In this document: positions 17,073-26,228 of the stretch, one piece after another | How positions within the stretch are numbered: the first letter of the stretch is position 1 | Layout of the letters: every line of letters begins with the position of its first letter | From: Clavibacter sp. A6099 | GTDB lineage: Bacteria > Actinomycetota > Actinomycetes > Actinomycetales > Microbacteriaceae | DNA: 64,000 nt | Direction of reading: 5' to 3' | NCBI RefSeq assembly: GCF_021919125.1 | Contig: NZ_CP083439.1 | Span: 310,001 to 374,000, forward strand | The notes under the pieces: model-generated | Seen by the model: only the letters and a program-made list of their open reading frames with translations | What the model was told of the DNA's origin: nothing | Databases searched by the model: none | Position numbers and translations under genes: made by a program

Positions 17073-17815
17073 GCGACGGTCACCGACACTCCCTTGTCCG
17101 CGAGGCCCTGCGACACCCGCTCGTGCGGGGCGGCCTCGGTGATCAGCTGCGTCAACGACGCGGTGGGGGCGACACGGCCGGCGCCGGTGCCCGGGAACTT
17201 GGAGGAGTCGGCGAGCACCGTGACCCGGTCGCTCATCTCGGCCATCGCGCGCTTGATGGGCACCTGGGCCATCGTCGTGTCGCGCAGGTCGCCGTTGTCG
17301 GCGATGCCGCTCACGCCCACGAACGCGTGGTCGGCGTGCAGCATCCGCAGGCTCTCGGCCGTGAGCGGTCCGGACACCGAGCGGTAGACCGGATCCCAAT
17401 CGCCCGGCAGCAGGATGAGCCGGACGCTCCGGTCGTCGCGCAGCACGTCGAACGCGGCGACGTTGGCGGTGATCACCGTGAGGGCCCGGCCGCGCAGCTG
17501 CTCGGCGAGGTGCAGCGTGGTGGTGCCGATGTCGAGCACGACCGACTGGCCGTCCTGGATCTGCGCCGCGGCGGTCCGCGCGATGCGCTCCTTGGCCTCG
17601 CGGTTGACCTGCTCGACCTCGGCGAAGGGCGCGTCGACCTCCACGAGCACGGCGCCGCCGTGGGTGCGCCGGAGCGCGCCCTGCTCGTCGAGGCGGGCCA
17701 GGTCGCGGCGGATGGTCGCGTCGCTCGTGCCGGCGGCCTCGGCGAGCTCGGCGACCGTGGCGCTGCGGGTGGCGCGCAACCGGTCGAGGATCACGAACTC
17801 TCGGGCGTCTCTCAT
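17069..17815 (-). CDS. DeoR family transcriptional regulator
   Basis: A 248-residue DeoR-type repressor. The N-terminal helix-turn-helix (TVAELAEAAGTSDATIRRDLARLDEQGALRRTHGGAVL) is followed by the DeoR sensor domain (KERIARTAAAQIQDGQSVVLDIGTT, then HADHAFVGVSGI...GDLRDTT), which binds a sugar phosphate. It is first in the leftward operon with GH4 and GH38 and is divergent from the kinase/transporter operon, so it probably controls both sides. Its promoter (TTGTTT-N18-TAATGT) ends 7 bases before the ATG and no ribosome-binding site is seen, which suggests a leaderless mRNA. Confidence 0.5.
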   Translation of the reverse strand: MRDAREFVILDRLRATRSATVAELAEAAGTSDATIRRDLARLDEQGALRRTHGGAVLVEVDAPFAEVEQVNREAKERIARTAAAQIQDGQSVVLDIGTTTLHLAEQLRGRALTVITANVAAFDVLRDDRSVRLILLPGDWDPVYRSVSGPLTAESLRMLHADHAFVGVSGIADNGDLRDTTMAQVPIKRAMAEMSDRVTVLADSSKFPGTGAGRVAPTASLTQLITEAAPHERVSQGLADKGVSVTVA

Positions 17816-17822
17816 GAAGTGA

Positions 17823-17852
17823 ACATTAGCGCGCAGGATCAGTCAGAAACAA
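17823..17852 (-). promoter_or_regulatory. Promoter of the deoR-GH4-GH38 operon
   Basis: Reading leftward, TTGTTT (17852-17847), an 18-base spacer and TAATGT (17828-17823) form a good -35/-10 pair. Transcription would start at or just before the deoR ATG at 17815. Confidence 0.5.
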
Positions 17853-17877
17853 TCTCGTAATGAACAAGGTCTTCCAT

Positions 17878-17893
17878 CCATGTGCTCACATGG
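17878..17893. promoter_or_regulatory. Perfect inverted repeat in the divergent deoR/kinase region
   Basis: CCATGTG-CT-CACATGG is a perfect 16-base inverted repeat in the 206-base gap between the divergent operons. Four short GAA(A)C elements (17821, 17846, 17862 and 17898) surround it, a pattern seen in DeoR targets. It is the best operator candidate for the DeoR protein or for a second regulator. Confidence 0.5.
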
Positions 17894-18021
17894 GCTAGAA
17901 ACGTCACTACCGGTCGGCGGGCACCCGTCGACCTCGTCCCGCTGGCAGCGTCGCCGTCGGCGGACCCGCACCGCTCGCCGCCGAGGCAGCGTCGCGGCCC
18001 ACCCGAAGGAATGAGGTCCTC

Positions 18022-19044
18022 GTGCCCGCAGCCACGCGTACCGAGCAGGCTCCCGCCGACCGGACCCCCGCCGGGCTGCTCGTCGTCGGACAGCTCTTCG
18101 CGGACGTCGTGTTCGGCGAGCTGCCGGGCGGACCGCGGCCGGGCCACGAGATCTGGACATCGTCCTTCGGGCACGGCCCCGGCGGCATCGCGAACTTCGC
18201 GGTCGCCGGCGCGCGCCTCGGGGTGCCGACCGCCATCGCGGCCGCCGTGGGCAGGGATCCCTTCTCCCTCCTCGTGCGCGCCGCGCTCGCCGCCGAGGGC
18301 GTGACGCTCGACCACCTGGTGACACTCGAGGACTGGGCGCTGCCCGTCACCGCGTCGCTGAGCTACGACGACGACCGCGCGCTCGTCACGGGCGGAGTGC
18401 CCTGCCCGCTCGACTCCGACGAGCTGGTGCCGGGGGAGGTGCCGGCCGCCGCCGCGGCGCTCGTGCACCTGGATCCGCACCGCAGCTCCTGGATCGGCCG
18501 TGCCGCCGCCGCGGGCACCGACGTCTACGCCGACGTCGGCTGGGACCCGTCCGAGCGCTGGGACCCCGCCATCCTCGACCAGCTCGACGACTGCCACGCC
18601 TTCATCCCCAACGAGCTCGAGGCCGCCGCGTACACGGGCACCGGCTCTGCCGTGCAGGCCGCCCGGGCGCTCGCCGCCCGCGTGCCGCTCAGCGTCGTGA
18701 CGTCCGGATCCCGCGGCGTCGTCGCCGTCGACGCGGCCCGCGGCGAGGAGGTCGTGCGGCCGCCGCTCGCCGTCCGCGCGATCGACGCGACCGGCGCGGG
18801 CGACGTGTTCGGAGCCGCGCTCGCCGCCTCGGCCCGTGCGCCGTGGACGCTGACCCAGCGCATCGACTTCGCGTGCCTCGTGGCGGGGATCACGGTCACG
18901 CGCCCCGGCGGCGCGTCCGGAGCCCCGCGGCTCGACGAGCTCGTGCCCTGGCTGCGCGCGCATCCCGAGGCCGCCGAGCCCGGCCGCTACGACTACCTCG
19001 CCGACGCCCTCGAGCATCCCGACGGCGCCCGCCTCCTCGCCTGA
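18022..19044 (+). CDS. PfkB family carbohydrate kinase
   Basis: A 340-residue ribokinase-type sugar kinase. The N-terminal GHGPGGIANFAVAGARLG motif forms part of the substrate site. The C-terminal signature AIDATGAGDVFGAALAA (about residues 253-269) holds the anion hole and catalytic Asp. It should phosphorylate a sugar or aminosugar entering through the importer encoded next. The GTG at 18022 is preceded by ggaatgagg, a plausible ribosome-binding site. It is the first gene of the rightward operon kinase-binding protein-permeases-NagB-GH2, divergent from deoR. The sugar specificity cannot be read from the sequence. Confidence 0.5.
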   Translation: MPAATRTEQAPADRTPAGLLVVGQLFADVVFGELPGGPRPGHEIWTSSFGHGPGGIANFAVAGARLGVPTAIAAAVGRDPFSLLVRAALAAEGVTLDHLVTLEDWALPVTASLSYDDDRALVTGGVPCPLDSDELVPGEVPAAAAALVHLDPHRSSWIGRAAAAGTDVYADVGWDPSERWDPAILDQLDDCHAFIPNELEAAAYTGTGSAVQAARALAARVPLSVVTSGSRGVVAVDAARGEEVVRPPLAVRAIDATGAGDVFGAALAASARAPWTLTQRIDFACLVAGITVTRPGGASGAPRLDELVPWLRAHPEAAEPGRYDYLADALEHPDGARLLA

Positions 19045-19120
19045 CGCGGGCCGCCCCGCGCGGCCCACCCCTCCGACACCCGCTCCCGACACCCTCATCC
19101 CCACCGAATCGAGAACCACC

Positions 19121-20407
19121 ATGTCCCTGCCCCCCACTCGCCGCTCCCGCGCCCGGCGCATCGTCGTCGGCGTCGCGACCCTCGCGCTCCTCGCGCCGGT
19201 CCTCGCCTCCTGCTCGTCCACGTCGGGGTCCTCGGCGGGCGGCCAGCTCGACCTGTGGATCTGGCCGGACGGCCTCAGCCAGACGGTGCTCGACAAGGTC
19301 CCCGCCGAGGTGCCCGGCACGACGCTCAACGTGTCCACCATCGGCGGGGACTTCAAGCAGAAGCTCGTCACCACGTTCACGGGCCGCTCGGGCCTCCCGT
19401 CCGTCACGGGCGTCAAGGGCGAGGACATGCCGTACTTCCTCAGCGAGGACGGCCTCTTCGAGGACCTCGACCAGCTCGGCGCGAAGGACGTGACCGACCA
19501 GTACCCCGCGTGGAAGCTCAAGGAGGCGACCACGAAGGACGGCCAGCTCATCGGCCTCCCCATCGACATCGGCCCCACCGCCCTCTACTACCGCGCGGAC
19601 GTGTTCAAGAAGGCCGGCCTGCCGAGCGAGCCCGCCGACGTCGCCGCGGCCACCGCCACCTGGGACGACTACTTCGCGTTCGGCAAGAAGCTCAAGGCGG
19701 CCACCGGCGGCGCGATCTTCGTGGACGCGTCCGACGTGTTCACCAAGTCGCTCGGCCAGGGCACCACCCGCTTCGTCGACGAGGACGGGGACTTCACGGG
19801 CGACAGCGACACCGTCAAGACCGCCTGGGACCGCGCCGTGCTCGCCTGGAAGGACGGCCTCACCGCGAACGTCACCGACGGCAGCCCGGACTGGGCCTCG
19901 GCCATCAGCAACGGATCCCTCCCCGCGCTCCTCGGCGCCTCCTGGTACCAGGCCGACCTCAAGAGCGCGACCGCGGACACCTCGGGCGACTGGCGCGTGG
20001 CGCCCATGCCCGGCGGCCCGGCCAACATCGGCGGCTCCTTCCTCTCCATCCCGTCCGGCACCAAGGACCCGCAGGCGGCCTTCGCCGTGATCAAGGACGT
20101 GCTGAGCGAGGACAACCAGGTCACCGCGTACGCCGACAAGGGCATCTTCCCGTCGGCCACCGCCGCCTACGACTCCCCGGAGCTGCAGAAGGGCGACGAC
20201 TTCTTCGGCGGCCAGTCGACCGTCGGGATCTTCGCCGACGCCGCCGCCAAGATGCCCACCGCCTACACGAGCCCCTACGACAACCAGGTGCAGGCCGCGT
20301 TCGTCACCGAGCTGCAGAACGTGACGTCGCTCGGCAAGGACCCCGACCAGGCCTGGACCGACGCCGTCGCCGCCGGCGAGGCCGCCCTGAAGACCGCGAA
20401 GCAGTGA
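19121..20407 (+). CDS. Sugar ABC transporter substrate-binding lipoprotein
   Basis: A 428-residue extracytoplasmic solute-binding protein of the family-1 (MalE-like) type. A basic start and hydrophobic core end in the lipobox LASC, with the lipidated cysteine at residue 31. Typical segments include the early LDLWIWPDG strand and LPIDIGPTALYYRADVFKKAG in the hinge region, and GTKDPQAAFAVIKDVLS near the C-terminus. It follows the kinase by 76 bases and shares the bases GTGA with the first permease gene, so binding protein and permeases are coupled. No ATP-binding subunit is encoded nearby. Confidence 0.5.
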   Translation: MSLPPTRRSRARRIVVGVATLALLAPVLASCSSTSGSSAGGQLDLWIWPDGLSQTVLDKVPAEVPGTTLNVSTIGGDFKQKLVTTFTGRSGLPSVTGVKGEDMPYFLSEDGLFEDLDQLGAKDVTDQYPAWKLKEATTKDGQLIGLPIDIGPTALYYRADVFKKAGLPSEPADVAAATATWDDYFAFGKKLKAATGGAIFVDASDVFTKSLGQGTTRFVDEDGDFTGDSDTVKTAWDRAVLAWKDGLTANVTDGSPDWASAISNGSLPALLGASWYQADLKSATADTSGDWRVAPMPGGPANIGGSFLSIPSGTKDPQAAFAVIKDVLSEDNQVTAYADKGIFPSATAAYDSPELQKGDDFFGGQSTVGIFADAAAKMPTAYTSPYDNQVQAAFVTELQNVTSLGKDPDQAWTDAVAAGEAALKTAKQ

Positions 20408-21402
20408 TCCCCGTCGCCGTCCGCCCGGGAGGGCGTCCACCCGCGCCCTCCCGGGCGGGCGCGGGCACCCGCGGGCTCCGCCGCACGTGGCCGTACTACG
20501 TCGCCATCGCGCCGTTCTTCGTGCTGTTCGCGATCTTCGGCCTGTTCCCGGCGCTCTACTCGCTCGTGCTCTCGTTCCAGGACTGGAACGGGCTCGGCAC
20601 GGCCAAGTGGGTGGGCCTCGCGAACTTCCAGGCCCTCGCGGCCGACGCCACGTTCTGGCTGTCGATCAAGAACACGCTCATCATCTTCGCGCTGTCGACG
20701 TTCCCGATGATGGCGATCGCCGTGGTCGTCGCGGCCATGCTCAACTCGGCGAAGCGGCTCAGCACCTTCTACAAGATCAGCTACTTCGTGCCGAACGTCA
20801 CGAGCGTGGTCGCGATGGCGGTGCTCTTCGGATCCATCTTCGGCGACAGCTTCGGGCTCGTGAATGCGGGGCTCCGCGCGATCGGCCTCGATGGGGTGGC
20901 GTGGCTCTCGACGCCGTGGGCGATCCAGGTGACCATCGCGATCCTCATCACGTACCAGTGGACCGGCTACAACGCGATCATCTTCCTCGCGGGCATGCAG
21001 GCCATCGGCACCGAGGTCTACGAGGCCGCCAAGCTCGACGGCGCGGGCGCCATCCGCACCTTCTGGTCGGTGACGCTGCCGCTGCTGCGCCCCACGATCC
21101 TCTTCGTGCTCGTGGTCTCGACCATCACGGGCCTGCAGAGCTTCACCGAGGCGCAGGTGCTCACGGCCTCGTCCAGCACGACGAACCCGAACTCGGGCGG
21201 CGCGGGCCAGGCCGGCCTCACGACCGTCCTGTACTTCTACCAGCAGGCCTTCAACTACAACCGCTTCGGCTACGGCGCCGCCATCGCGTGGGGCGTCTTC
21301 CTGCTCGTGGTGATCTTCTCCATCATCAGCTTCCGGCTCGGGTCGGAGAAGAAGGAGAAGGTCGTGCGCGCGCCCGGCACGAGGAAGGGGCACCGCGCAT
21401 GA
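20404..21402 (+). CDS. Carbohydrate ABC transporter permease (MalF-like)
   Basis: A 332-residue permease. The GTG at 20404 overlaps the binding-protein stop. The ~30-residue basic start is followed by six membrane helices, the first being YYVAIAPFFVLFAIFGLFPAL. The cytoplasmic EAA loop reads EVYEAAKLDGAGAIRTFWSVTLPLL (helix contact to the ATPase). It should pair with the permease that starts in its last codon (ATGA overlap). A much longer frame starting inside the binding-protein gene is an artefact of GC-rich sequence and is rejected. Confidence 0.5.
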   Translation: MIPVAVRPGGRPPAPSRAGAGTRGLRRTWPYYVAIAPFFVLFAIFGLFPALYSLVLSFQDWNGLGTAKWVGLANFQALAADATFWLSIKNTLIIFALSTFPMMAIAVVVAAMLNSAKRLSTFYKISYFVPNVTSVVAMAVLFGSIFGDSFGLVNAGLRAIGLDGVAWLSTPWAIQVTIAILITYQWTGYNAIIFLAGMQAIGTEVYEAAKLDGAGAIRTFWSVTLPLLRPTILFVLVVSTITGLQSFTEAQVLTASSSTTNPNSGGAGQAGLTTVLYFYQQAFNYNRFGYGAAIAWGVFLLVVIFSIISFRLGSEKKEKVVRAPGTRKGHRA

Positions 21403-22322
21403 GCGCCACCGTCCACGCCGCGGGATCCGCCGCGGCCCGGGTCGCCGACCAGGCATCCGGGCGTCCGCGCGCCGAGCGCACCGGCCGGCCCGCGGGTCGG
21501 CGCCAGCTGCCGCCCGGCCGGGTGATCCTGCACGGGATCCTCTTCGCCGGATCCATCGTCAGCCTCTTCCCGCTGTACTGGCTCGTCGTGATGGCGAGCA
21601 ACACCACGAGCGACATCTACAAGTCGCCTCCGGTGCTCGTGCCGGGGCCGTACCTGTGGGACAACATCCAGGCCGTGTTCCGCACGATCGACTTCGGCGG
21701 ATCGCTCATGAACACCGTGATCGTCGCGGTCTCCGTCACGGTGCTCGTGCTGTTCTTCGACTCGATCGCCGCGTTCACGTTCGCGAAGTACGAGTTCCCC
21801 GGCCGGCGCGCGCTGTTCGCGCTGCTGCTCGTGACCTTCATGCTGCCCGCGCAGCTGTCGGTGATCCCGCAGTTCGTCACGATGATCAACCTCGGCTGGG
21901 TCGGCCAGCTGCAGGCGCTCATCGTGCCGGCGGCGGCGAACGCGTTCGGCATCTTCTGGCTGCGGCAGTTCATCATCTCGAGCGTGCCGGACGAGCTCAT
22001 CGACGCGGCCCGCATCGACGGCGCCGGGTTCTTCCGGCAGTACCTCACGGTGTGCCTGCCGCTCATCCGGCCGGGCCTCGGGTTCCTCGGGATCTTCACC
22101 TTCATCGCCGCGTGGAACGACTACCTCTGGCCGCTCATCGTGCTGAACGACCCGGGCACGCTGACGCTGCAGGTGGCGATGAGCCAGCTGAACAGCGCCC
22201 ACGGCAAGGACTACGGCATGGTCATGGCGGGCGCCCTGCTCGCGGTGATCCCGCTCATCGTCGTGTTCCTCATCGGCGCGAAGCAGTTCATCGGCGACAT
22301 CGCGAAGGGCGCGCTGAAGTGA
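21399..22322 (+). CDS. Carbohydrate ABC transporter permease (MalG-like)
   Basis: A 307-residue permease. The ATG at 21399 overlaps the stop of the previous gene. The first ~40 residues are hydrophilic. Membrane helices start with ILHGILFAGSIVSLFPLYWLVV, and the EAA loop is ELIDAARIDGAGFFRQYLTVCLPLI. It forms the transmembrane pore with the preceding permease. Its stop codon is shared with the GTG of the NagB gene, so transport and the next catabolic step are translated in one unit. Confidence 0.5.
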   Translation: MSATVHAAGSAAARVADQASGRPRAERTGRPAGRRQLPPGRVILHGILFAGSIVSLFPLYWLVVMASNTTSDIYKSPPVLVPGPYLWDNIQAVFRTIDFGGSLMNTVIVAVSVTVLVLFFDSIAAFTFAKYEFPGRRALFALLLVTFMLPAQLSVIPQFVTMINLGWVGQLQALIVPAAANAFGIFWLRQFIISSVPDELIDAARIDGAGFFRQYLTVCLPLIRPGLGFLGIFTFIAAWNDYLWPLIVLNDPGTLTLQVAMSQLNSAHGKDYGMVMAGALLAVIPLIVVFLIGAKQFIGDIAKGALK

Positions 22323-23083
22323 CGGCGGCGTCGGCACGGCCGCCGCGGATCGTGACCGTGGAGGACCAGGCGGCCCTCGGCGACGCGGCGGCCGACGTGG
22401 TCCAGGCGTTCCTCGGCGAGGACCCGGCCGGCGTGCTGGGGGTGGCGACCGGATCCAGCCCCGAGCCGCTCTACGCCGAGCTCGCCCGGCGGCACCGGGA
22501 GCGCGGCCTCGTCACCGACGGCCTCTCGCTCGTGGCGCTCGACGAGTACGTGGGGCTCCCGGCCAGGCACCCGCAGTCGTACCTCGCGTTCGTGCTCGCG
22601 CGCATCGCCGGGCCGCTCGGCGTGCCGAGCGCCCGCGTGATCGTGCCCGACGGCACGGCGGCCGACCCGCGCGAGGCGGCGCACGAGCACGAGCGGCGGA
22701 TCCTGCGGCTCGGCGGCGCGGGCCTGCAGATCGTGGGCATCGGCGCCAACGGGCACCTCGGCTTCAACGAGCCGGGGTCGCCGTTCGACGGGGTCAGCCG
22801 CGTGGTCCGCCTCGCGGAGGGCACGCGGCGCGACAACGCGCGGTACTTCGGCGGGGATCCCCGCCGCGTGCCGACGCACGCCATCACGCAGGGGATCGCG
22901 ACGATCATGTCGGCCGGGCGGATCCTGCTGGTCGCCTCGGGCGCGCGGAAGGCCGACGCGCTCGCGGCGGCGCTCGCCGGGCCGGTCACGGAGGACGTGC
23001 CCGCCTCGATCCTGCAGCGGCACCCGCGCGTGACCGTCGTCGCCGACCGGGCCGCGCTCGCGGGCCTCGTGGCGCTCGCCTGA
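22319..23083 (+). CDS. nagB: Glucosamine-6-phosphate deaminase (NagB family)
   Basis: A 254-residue enzyme starting at GTG 22319 (GTGA overlap). Family motifs are GVATGSSPEPLYAEL (phosphate loop), LVALDEYVGL (catalytic Asp region), GIGANGHLGFNEPGSPFDGVSR (catalytic His in NGH; the usual D of DGH is N) and SAGRILLVASGARKADALAAAL. It should convert glucosamine-6-phosphate to fructose-6-phosphate and ammonia. Its place between a sugar importer and a GH2 glycosidase indicates that the imported glycan contains a hexosamine. A related sugar-phosphate isomerase activity cannot be excluded. Confidence 0.5.
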   Translation: MTAASARPPRIVTVEDQAALGDAAADVVQAFLGEDPAGVLGVATGSSPEPLYAELARRHRERGLVTDGLSLVALDEYVGLPARHPQSYLAFVLARIAGPLGVPSARVIVPDGTAADPREAAHEHERRILRLGGAGLQIVGIGANGHLGFNEPGSPFDGVSRVVRLAEGTRRDNARYFGGDPRRVPTHAITQGIATIMSAGRILLVASGARKADALAAALAGPVTEDVPASILQRHPRVTVVADRAALAGLVALA

Positions 23084-23170
23084 CCCTCACCGCACTGCAA
23101 GGCACAGCACCGGCCGATCCGCACCCGCCGCCCCTCGCGCCTCGGCGCACCGACCTGCACGGGAGACCGC

Positions 23171-26161
23171 ATGTCCCACCTCGACGACGTCGCCCCCGGA
23201 TCCGCCTCGAGGCTCGAGCCGCGCGCCCGGTTCGCGACAGATGCGCCCGTCCACTCCCTCGACGGCGACTGGCGGTTCCGCCTGCTGCCCGAGGCTCCGG
23301 TCGACGCCGCCGACCGCGCGCCCGAGGTCGCGGATCCGGCGCTCGACGACGCCGCGCTCGACGCGGCCGGCTGGACCACGCTGCCCGTCCCGTCGCACTG
23401 GGTGCTGCACGGCCACGGATCTCCCGCGTACACGAACCTGCAGTACCCGTTCCCCATCGACCCGCCGCACGTGCCCGACGCGAACCCGACCGGCGAGCAC
23501 CGGCGGACCTTCGAGCTGCCGGCGTCGTTCGCGGACGCCGAGCGCGTGCTGCTGCGCACCGACGGGATCGAGGGGCTCGCCACGTTCTGGGTCAACGGCG
23601 TCGAGGCGGGCTGGACCACCGGCAGCCGCCTCGCGACCGAGCTCGACGTGACGGAGCTGCTCGTGCCCGGCGAGAACGTGCTCGGGATCCGCGTGCACCA
23701 GTGGTCCGCCGCCTCCTACCTGGAGGACCAGGACCAGTGGTGGCTGCCCGGCGTCTTCCGCCCGGTCGAGCTGCTCGCGCGGCCCGCCGGCGCGCTCGAC
23801 GACGTGCGCGTGCGGGCCGACCGCGACCCGGCCGACGGATCCGGCCGCCTCGACGTGCAGGTGGACGGCGCTTTCCCCGTCATGGTGCGCGTGCCGGAGC
23901 TCGGGATCCACGTGACGTGGGAGACCGCGGCCGACGTCGGGCCCGTCGCGATCCCCGCGGTCGACGCGTGGAGCGCCGAGCGGCCGCGCCTCTACGACGC
24001 GACCGTGTCGTCGCCCGGGGAGACGGCGAGCCTGCGGATCGGCTTCCGCACGGTGCGCATCGACGGCGACGCGCTCCTCGTCGACGGCCGGCTCCTCACC
24101 TTCCGCGGCGTCAACCGGCACGAGTCGCACCCCGAGCGCGGTCGCGTGTTCGACGAGGCCGAGGCGCGCGCCGACCTCGAGCTGATGAAGCGGAACGGCG
24201 TGAACGCGATCCGCACCTCCCACTACCCGCCGCACCCGCGCCTCCTCGACATCGCCGACGAGCTCGGCTTCTGGGTCGTGCTCGAGTGCGACCTCGAGAC
24301 GCACGGCTTCTGGGACGTCGAGTGGCGGGACAACCCCTCCGACGACCCGCGCTGGCGCGACGCCTACCTCGACCGCATCGCGCGCACGGTGGGCCGCGAC
24401 CGCAACCACCCGTCGATCGTGATGTGGTCGCTCGGCAACGAGTCCGGCACAGGGCGCAACATCGCCGCCATGTCGGCGTGGGTCAGGCGCGCGGATCCCA
24501 CCCGGCCCGTGCACTACGAGGGCGACCTCACGGGCGAGCACACCGACGTCTACTCGCGCATGTACCCGACGCTCGAGGAGATCGACTCGGTGTGCGGCAC
24601 GCCCGTCGCGAGCATCCACGAGACCACGGGCGCGACCGGCGCGAAGCAGCGCGCGAAGCCGTTCATCCTGTGCGAGTACGGGCACGCGATGGGCAACGGC
24701 CCCGGATCCCTCGCCGACTACGAGGACGCGATCGACCGCTGGCCGCGCCTGCACGGCGGCTTCGTGTGGGAGTGGCGCGACCACGGGCTGCTCGCGCGCA
24801 CGGCCGACGGGCGCCCCTTCCACGCGTACGGCGGCGACTTCGGCGAGCCCGTGCACGACGGGCCCTTCGTGATGGACGGACTGCTGCTCTCCGACGGGAC
24901 GCCCACGCCGGGCCTCACCGAGCTCGCGGCGGTCATCGCGCCCGTGCGCGTGCGGGTCGCGGCCGACGGCTCCGGCGTGCGCGTCGAGAACCGGCGGCAC
25001 AGCGCATCCACCGACGACGTCGACCTGGTCTGGATCCTCGCCCACGACGGCAGGCCCGTCGCCCGCGGGATCCTCGAGCACGCGCCGCTCGACGCCGGTG
25101 ATGCGGCGACGATCCCGCTGCCCGTCGAGGCGCGCGCCGCCGGCCACGCCGAGGAGGCGCACGTTACCGTGCAGGTCGTCACGCGCCACGACGCGCCCTG
25201 GGCCGAGGCGGGGCACGTCGTGTCGTCGCACCAGGCGCTCGTGCGCGACCGGCCCGCGCCCCGGCCGCGTCCCGCCGGGCGCTGGCGCGGGGACGCCCTC
25301 GGCGCCGGGACCTTCGACGCGCGCGGCGACCTCGTCGCGTGGAACGGCGTGCCCGTGCGCGGCCCGCGGCTGGAGCTGTGGCGCGCGCCCACCGAGAACG
25401 ACCGCGGAGCCGGCCAGGGATCCTACGAGCTGGCCGAGCCCGAGCTCACCCGCGGCCGCGGCGCCGAGGAGACTCCGCCGTCGGCGGACCGCTGGCGGGA
25501 GCGCGGGCTGCACCGCCTCACCCACCGGCTCCTCGGCACGAGCCGCACCGACGTCGGCCTGGAGACGCGCATGCGCGTGCAGGCCGCGCACTCGGGCGCG
25601 GGCGTCGACGTCGCCTTCCGCTGGACCGCGACCGACCGCGGCCTGCTGCTCGCCACCGAGGTCGTGCCCTTCGGCACCTGGGACTGCACGTGGCCGCGGG
25701 TCGGCGTGCGCATCGATCTGCCGGCCGCGCTCGCCGAGCATCCGGTCGCCTGGCACGGCACCGGACCGGGGGAGTCCTACGCCGACAGCAGCACGGCCTC
25801 GCGCGTCGGCCGCTTCGCGTCGAGCGTCGACGGCCTCGCGGTCGCCTACGCCCGTCCGCAGGAGAATGGCCACCGGCCGGAGCTGCGGTCGCTCGCGATC
25901 GGCGACGGATCCGCGACGCCGCTGACCGTGACGACGGTGCCCGACGCATCAGGACACCGCGCGGGCTTCCAGCTCTCCCGCTGGACGCCGCAGCAGATGA
26001 CCGGCGTCGGCCACCCGCACGAGCTGCCCGCCTCCGACGGCCTGCACCTGTTCCTCGACGACGCCCAGCACGGCCTCGGATCCCGCGCGTGCGGCCCCGA
26101 CGTGCTGCCGCGCCACGCGCTCTGGCCGTCGCTGCGCACGTGGGAGGTGCTGCTGGGGTGA
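23171..26161 (+). CDS. Glycoside hydrolase family 2 (LacZ-type beta-galactosidase)
   Basis: A 996-residue cytoplasmic enzyme with the LacZ domain order: sugar-binding domain (~45-215), Ig-like domain, TIM barrel (~290-590), second Ig-like domain and the C-terminal beta-sandwich (DUF4981/Bgal_small_N). The acid/base glutamate is E424 in WSLGNESGTG and the nucleophile is E502 in ILCEYGHAMGNG. It starts with an ATG after a gggaga sequence, 88 bases after nagB, and is probably the last gene of the operon. The beta-galactosidase label rests on the C-terminal domain; the true substrate could be another beta-galactoside in a host glycan. Confidence 0.5.
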   Translation: MSHLDDVAPGSASRLEPRARFATDAPVHSLDGDWRFRLLPEAPVDAADRAPEVADPALDDAALDAAGWTTLPVPSHWVLHGHGSPAYTNLQYPFPIDPPHVPDANPTGEHRRTFELPASFADAERVLLRTDGIEGLATFWVNGVEAGWTTGSRLATELDVTELLVPGENVLGIRVHQWSAASYLEDQDQWWLPGVFRPVELLARPAGALDDVRVRADRDPADGSGRLDVQVDGAFPVMVRVPELGIHVTWETAADVGPVAIPAVDAWSAERPRLYDATVSSPGETASLRIGFRTVRIDGDALLVDGRLLTFRGVNRHESHPERGRVFDEAEARADLELMKRNGVNAIRTSHYPPHPRLLDIADELGFWVVLECDLETHGFWDVEWRDNPSDDPRWRDAYLDRIARTVGRDRNHPSIVMWSLGNESGTGRNIAAMSAWVRRADPTRPVHYEGDLTGEHTDVYSRMYPTLEEIDSVCGTPVASIHETTGATGAKQRAKPFILCEYGHAMGNGPGSLADYEDAIDRWPRLHGGFVWEWRDHGLLARTADGRPFHAYGGDFGEPVHDGPFVMDGLLLSDGTPTPGLTELAAVIAPVRVRVAADGSGVRVENRRHSASTDDVDLVWILAHDGRPVARGILEHAPLDAGDAATIPLPVEARAAGHAEEAHVTVQVVTRHDAPWAEAGHVVSSHQALVRDRPAPRPRPAGRWRGDALGAGTFDARGDLVAWNGVPVRGPRLELWRAPTENDRGAGQGSYELAEPELTRGRGAEETPPSADRWRERGLHRLTHRLLGTSRTDVGLETRMRVQAAHSGAGVDVAFRWTATDRGLLLATEVVPFGTWDCTWPRVGVRIDLPAALAEHPVAWHGTGPGESYADSSTASRVGRFASSVDGLAVAYARPQENGHRPELRSLAIGDGSATPLTVTTVPDASGHRAGFQLSRWTPQQMTGVGHPHELPASDGLHLFLDDAQHGLGSRACGPDVLPRHALWPSLRTWEVLLG

Positions 26162-26228
26162 GCCCGCGCTGTCCGCGGACCGCGGGCGCCGTGAGCGTCG
26201 TGGCGACGCCCATCCGCCGGCGCTAAGC

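Noticed and set aside
13931-17387. Long plus-strand frames opposite GH38, GH4 and deoR
   Set aside because: The minus strand carries clear family motifs; the plus-strand proteins have none and end at arbitrary points.
19255-20403. Possible 715-residue fusion running from the binding-protein region into the permease
   Set aside because: The first part is an Arg/His-rich shadow of the binding protein; the permease has its own GTG at 20404 in a stop/start overlap.
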